DNA of 64,000 nt. Origin: an uncultured Prevotellaceae bacterium. GTDB lineage: Bacteria; Bacteroidota; Bacteroidia; Bacteroidales; Bacteroidaceae. The translations under genes were made by a program, and so were the position numbers. The stretch is from the NCBI GenBank assembly GCA_902786665.1, contig CADADN010000001.1:1-64000 (forward strand), read 5' to 3'. Positions 62,546-64,000 of the stretch are shown here, in pieces. Numbering within the stretch: the first letter of the stretch is position 1; the number at the start of each line of letters is the position of its first letter. The notes under the pieces were generated by a model. That model was not told the DNA's origin. It searched no databases and was given only the letters and a program-made list of their open reading frames with translations.

Positions 62546-64000
62546 TTACTTTGCGTATAGTTTGACGGTGGAGTTCAGACCACTGGGCACAGGATCCCAT
62601 CCTTCGTATGTGGTCTTCTTGTAGTTGAGGTCGACGACATTGATTTCCTCCATTTTTCTCCAACTCACGCCTTGCCGGTCGAGTTCGGCAATGCGGTTGG
62701 CGGGCAGGTTGGTCACCTCAATCCTGATCTCATTCTTTCCCTTGACCATGCATTGGCCAAGATCGAGCGTGAAGGGCACACACCACAGGCAACCCTTGAA
62801 CTCGCCATTCACATACACTCTCGCGCTTTCCCTGACGTCGCCCAGGTCAATGCTCCATGTCTTTTTGGCCTGATGCTTGTCAACCTTGATGGTGGTGGTA
62901 TATACACCTGTTCCCATTGTGATACGGGCAGCATCGCTGAGTCTCTCCCATGTGCTGAGTTTTTCAAGTGTAAAGGTCTCTTCCACTTTTGGCGCCTCGT
63001 CGGTGAAGGATAGGGTCCATATACTGTTGGTGAGGTCGATGGTCTCTGTGGCAGAGGGTACCGGTTCCTGTTCTGGTGGGAATGTGTTGGCGGGCAGGAC
63101 GTTGTCGTAGGTCTGAAGAATGGCCGACTCGCCCGACTTCAAATCAATAAACACCTTGTTCTTGTCGGTCTTGGCATGGGTAATAGCGCCATTGAGCGGA
63201 TTGAACCATACGGCATCCTTGAATGTCACTGCCAAAGACACCCATCCCTGTTTGTCATCGGGGGTGAGGTTGGCAATAAAGTAATGGTGGCCATGCTCAT
63301 TGGTTCTTCTGATAGCCCTCAGCCCCATCTTCGTACGCATGGGCTCAGGGTCGGCCGAGGCCAGCATCTTGGCCTCGTCTATGCCATATATGACATGGGC
63401 TCCCGCTGCTGTTAGTTGGGTAAGGTGTTGGCGCAGCGATTCGGGCATGCGGCCACTTCCGGGTATGATCAGTCCCTTGTAGCGTGCGCCGCCTGGAGTA
63501 ACGAGCATGCCATCGCTGAAGGTGGTCGCGGCAAGTATCTTCTCACTGATATAGTCGCAATCGAAACCAAGGCTGTCGATTTCGAGTATGCTCTTGATAA
63601 ACTCAGGTGCTTTCTCGTCCATTTTGTGGATGTCGAAACTCATTAGCAATCCCTCAACGCCGGGTGCATGGCGCTTCGACCACATGTCGCGCAAGGGAAC
63701 GAGGACAAGGAAGTCGTTGTCGGGCTGCCCCATCTGCAGGAAACTCTGGCTGCGCTCGATATATTTCATCAGGTAGGGGGCATCGCGCCAAATCGAGTTG
63801 TTCGGACTCATGTCAATGCTGGCATAGAACCGCCATCCTGGCCATGGGTCATCTTTTGGTGAATAGCAAGTGCCATGGAAGAACATATGGTTCACACCAC
63901 ATGTGAACATCAGGTCGAGGTCGGGCTTCATTTGTGAGAGCGAGGTCCTGAAATGCTCGGTGAGCCAGGTGAAAGTCTCACTGCTGGTGAGCGGTTTGCC
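62546..64000 (-). CDS. GH106-type alpha-L-rhamnosidase, partial
   Basis: The C-terminal 484 codons of a gene that continues past the right edge of the window. The open frame reaches base 64000 (GKPLTSSETFTWLTEHF at the edge), followed by LDLMFTCGVNHMFFHGTCYS, which is typical of the family (GH106-like, formerly annotated as glycosyl hydrolase/rhamnosidase in Bacteroidota PULs). The C-terminal part contains a carbohydrate-binding galactose-binding-like domain (about the last 150 residues). With the GH2 gene it suggests removal of rhamnose and galactose from pectin-type side chains. The assignment from the partial sequence is moderately secure. Confidence 0.78.
   Translation of the reverse strand, partial: GKPLTSSETFTWLTEHFRTSLSQMKPDLDLMFTCGVNHMFFHGTCYSPKDDPWPGWRFYASIDMSPNNSIWRDAPYLMKYIERSQSFLQMGQPDNDFLVLVPLRDMWSKRHAPGVEGLLMSFDIHKMDEKAPEFIKSILEIDSLGFDCDYISEKILAATTFSDGMLVTPGGARYKGLIIPGSGRMPESLRQHLTQLTAAGAHVIYGIDEAKMLASADPEPMRTKMGLRAIRRTNEHGHHYFIANLTPDDKQGWVSLAVTFKDAVWFNPLNGAITHAKTDKNKVFIDLKSGESAILQTYDNVLPANTFPPEQEPVPSATETIDLTNSIWTLSFTDEAPKVEETFTLEKLSTWERLSDAARITMGTGVYTTTIKVDKHQAKKTWSIDLGDVRESARVYVNGEFKGCLWCVPFTLDLGQCMVKGKNEIRIEVTNLPANRIAELDRQGVSWRKMEEINVVDLNYKKTTYEGWDPVPSGLNSTVKLYAK

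Overview
The window comes from a member of the Bacteroidota, most likely a Prevotella-like (Prevotellaceae) organism. Several signs agree. The promoters carry the TAnnTTTG -7 box, in several cases with a TTTG/TTGG -33 box 19-20 bases upstream. Genes lack Shine-Dalgarno sequences. The ATP synthase operon runs beta-epsilon-(two small membrane proteins)-a-c-b-delta-alpha-gamma. SecA is about 1100 residues long, FeoA is fused to FeoB, and two secreted proteases end in type IX secretion-like tails. This is ordinary chromosome: no phage, integron, CRISPR array or complete insertion sequence was seen.

Layout. 1-5.7 kb: a truncated secreted nuclease remnant, an SH3-domain secreted protein, tRNA-Ser(GGA), two zinc-ribbon membrane proteins with strong low-complexity repeats, and a sigma-like protein of unknown role. 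5.7-15.4 kb: housekeeping genes (cutC, a cupin, the lactate permease, hemW, a nitroreductase, kdsC, maf, rlmH, a phosphohexomutase). 15.5-24.8 kb: glycosyltransferases and a Wzx-type flippase that look like part of a surface-glycan locus, interrupted by an M6 metalloprotease and rpsP. 24.9-35.1 kb: nhaD, pfkA and the complete F-type ATP synthase operon. 35.2-42.3 kb: a nucleoside-type transporter, a bifunctional-nuclease-family protein, rsmE, a Na/Pi cotransporter, a sugar nucleotidyltransferase, a methyltransferase, a zinc-ribbon protein and a Sel1-repeat protein. 42.4-50.6 kb: feoAB, a lone ABC ATPase, secA and a DUF4105 protein. 50.8-53.5 kb: lutABC lactate oxidation. 53.7-64 kb: a C10 cysteine protease, a GH36 alpha-galactosidase, a small group-2-like sigma factor, a GH2 beta-galactosidase and a partial GH106-type rhamnosidase.

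How genes fit together. The permease at 7.2-8.8 kb and lutABC at 50.8-53.5 kb together would allow uptake and oxidation of lactate to pyruvate. NhaD, the proton-type F-ATPase and the Na/Pi transporter manage ion gradients. GH36, GH2 and GH106 enzymes point to breakdown of galactose- and rhamnose-bearing plant glycans. The two secreted proteases would supply peptides.

No clearly new multi-gene system is visible. The least explained parts are the zinc-ribbon protein pair with the sigma-like protein after it, the DUF4105 protein, the two small membrane proteins inside the ATP synthase operon, the atypical small sigma factor beside the glycosidase genes, and a 26-bp perfect palindrome just upstream of the flippase. 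All assignments come from reading the sequence; no database search was run.
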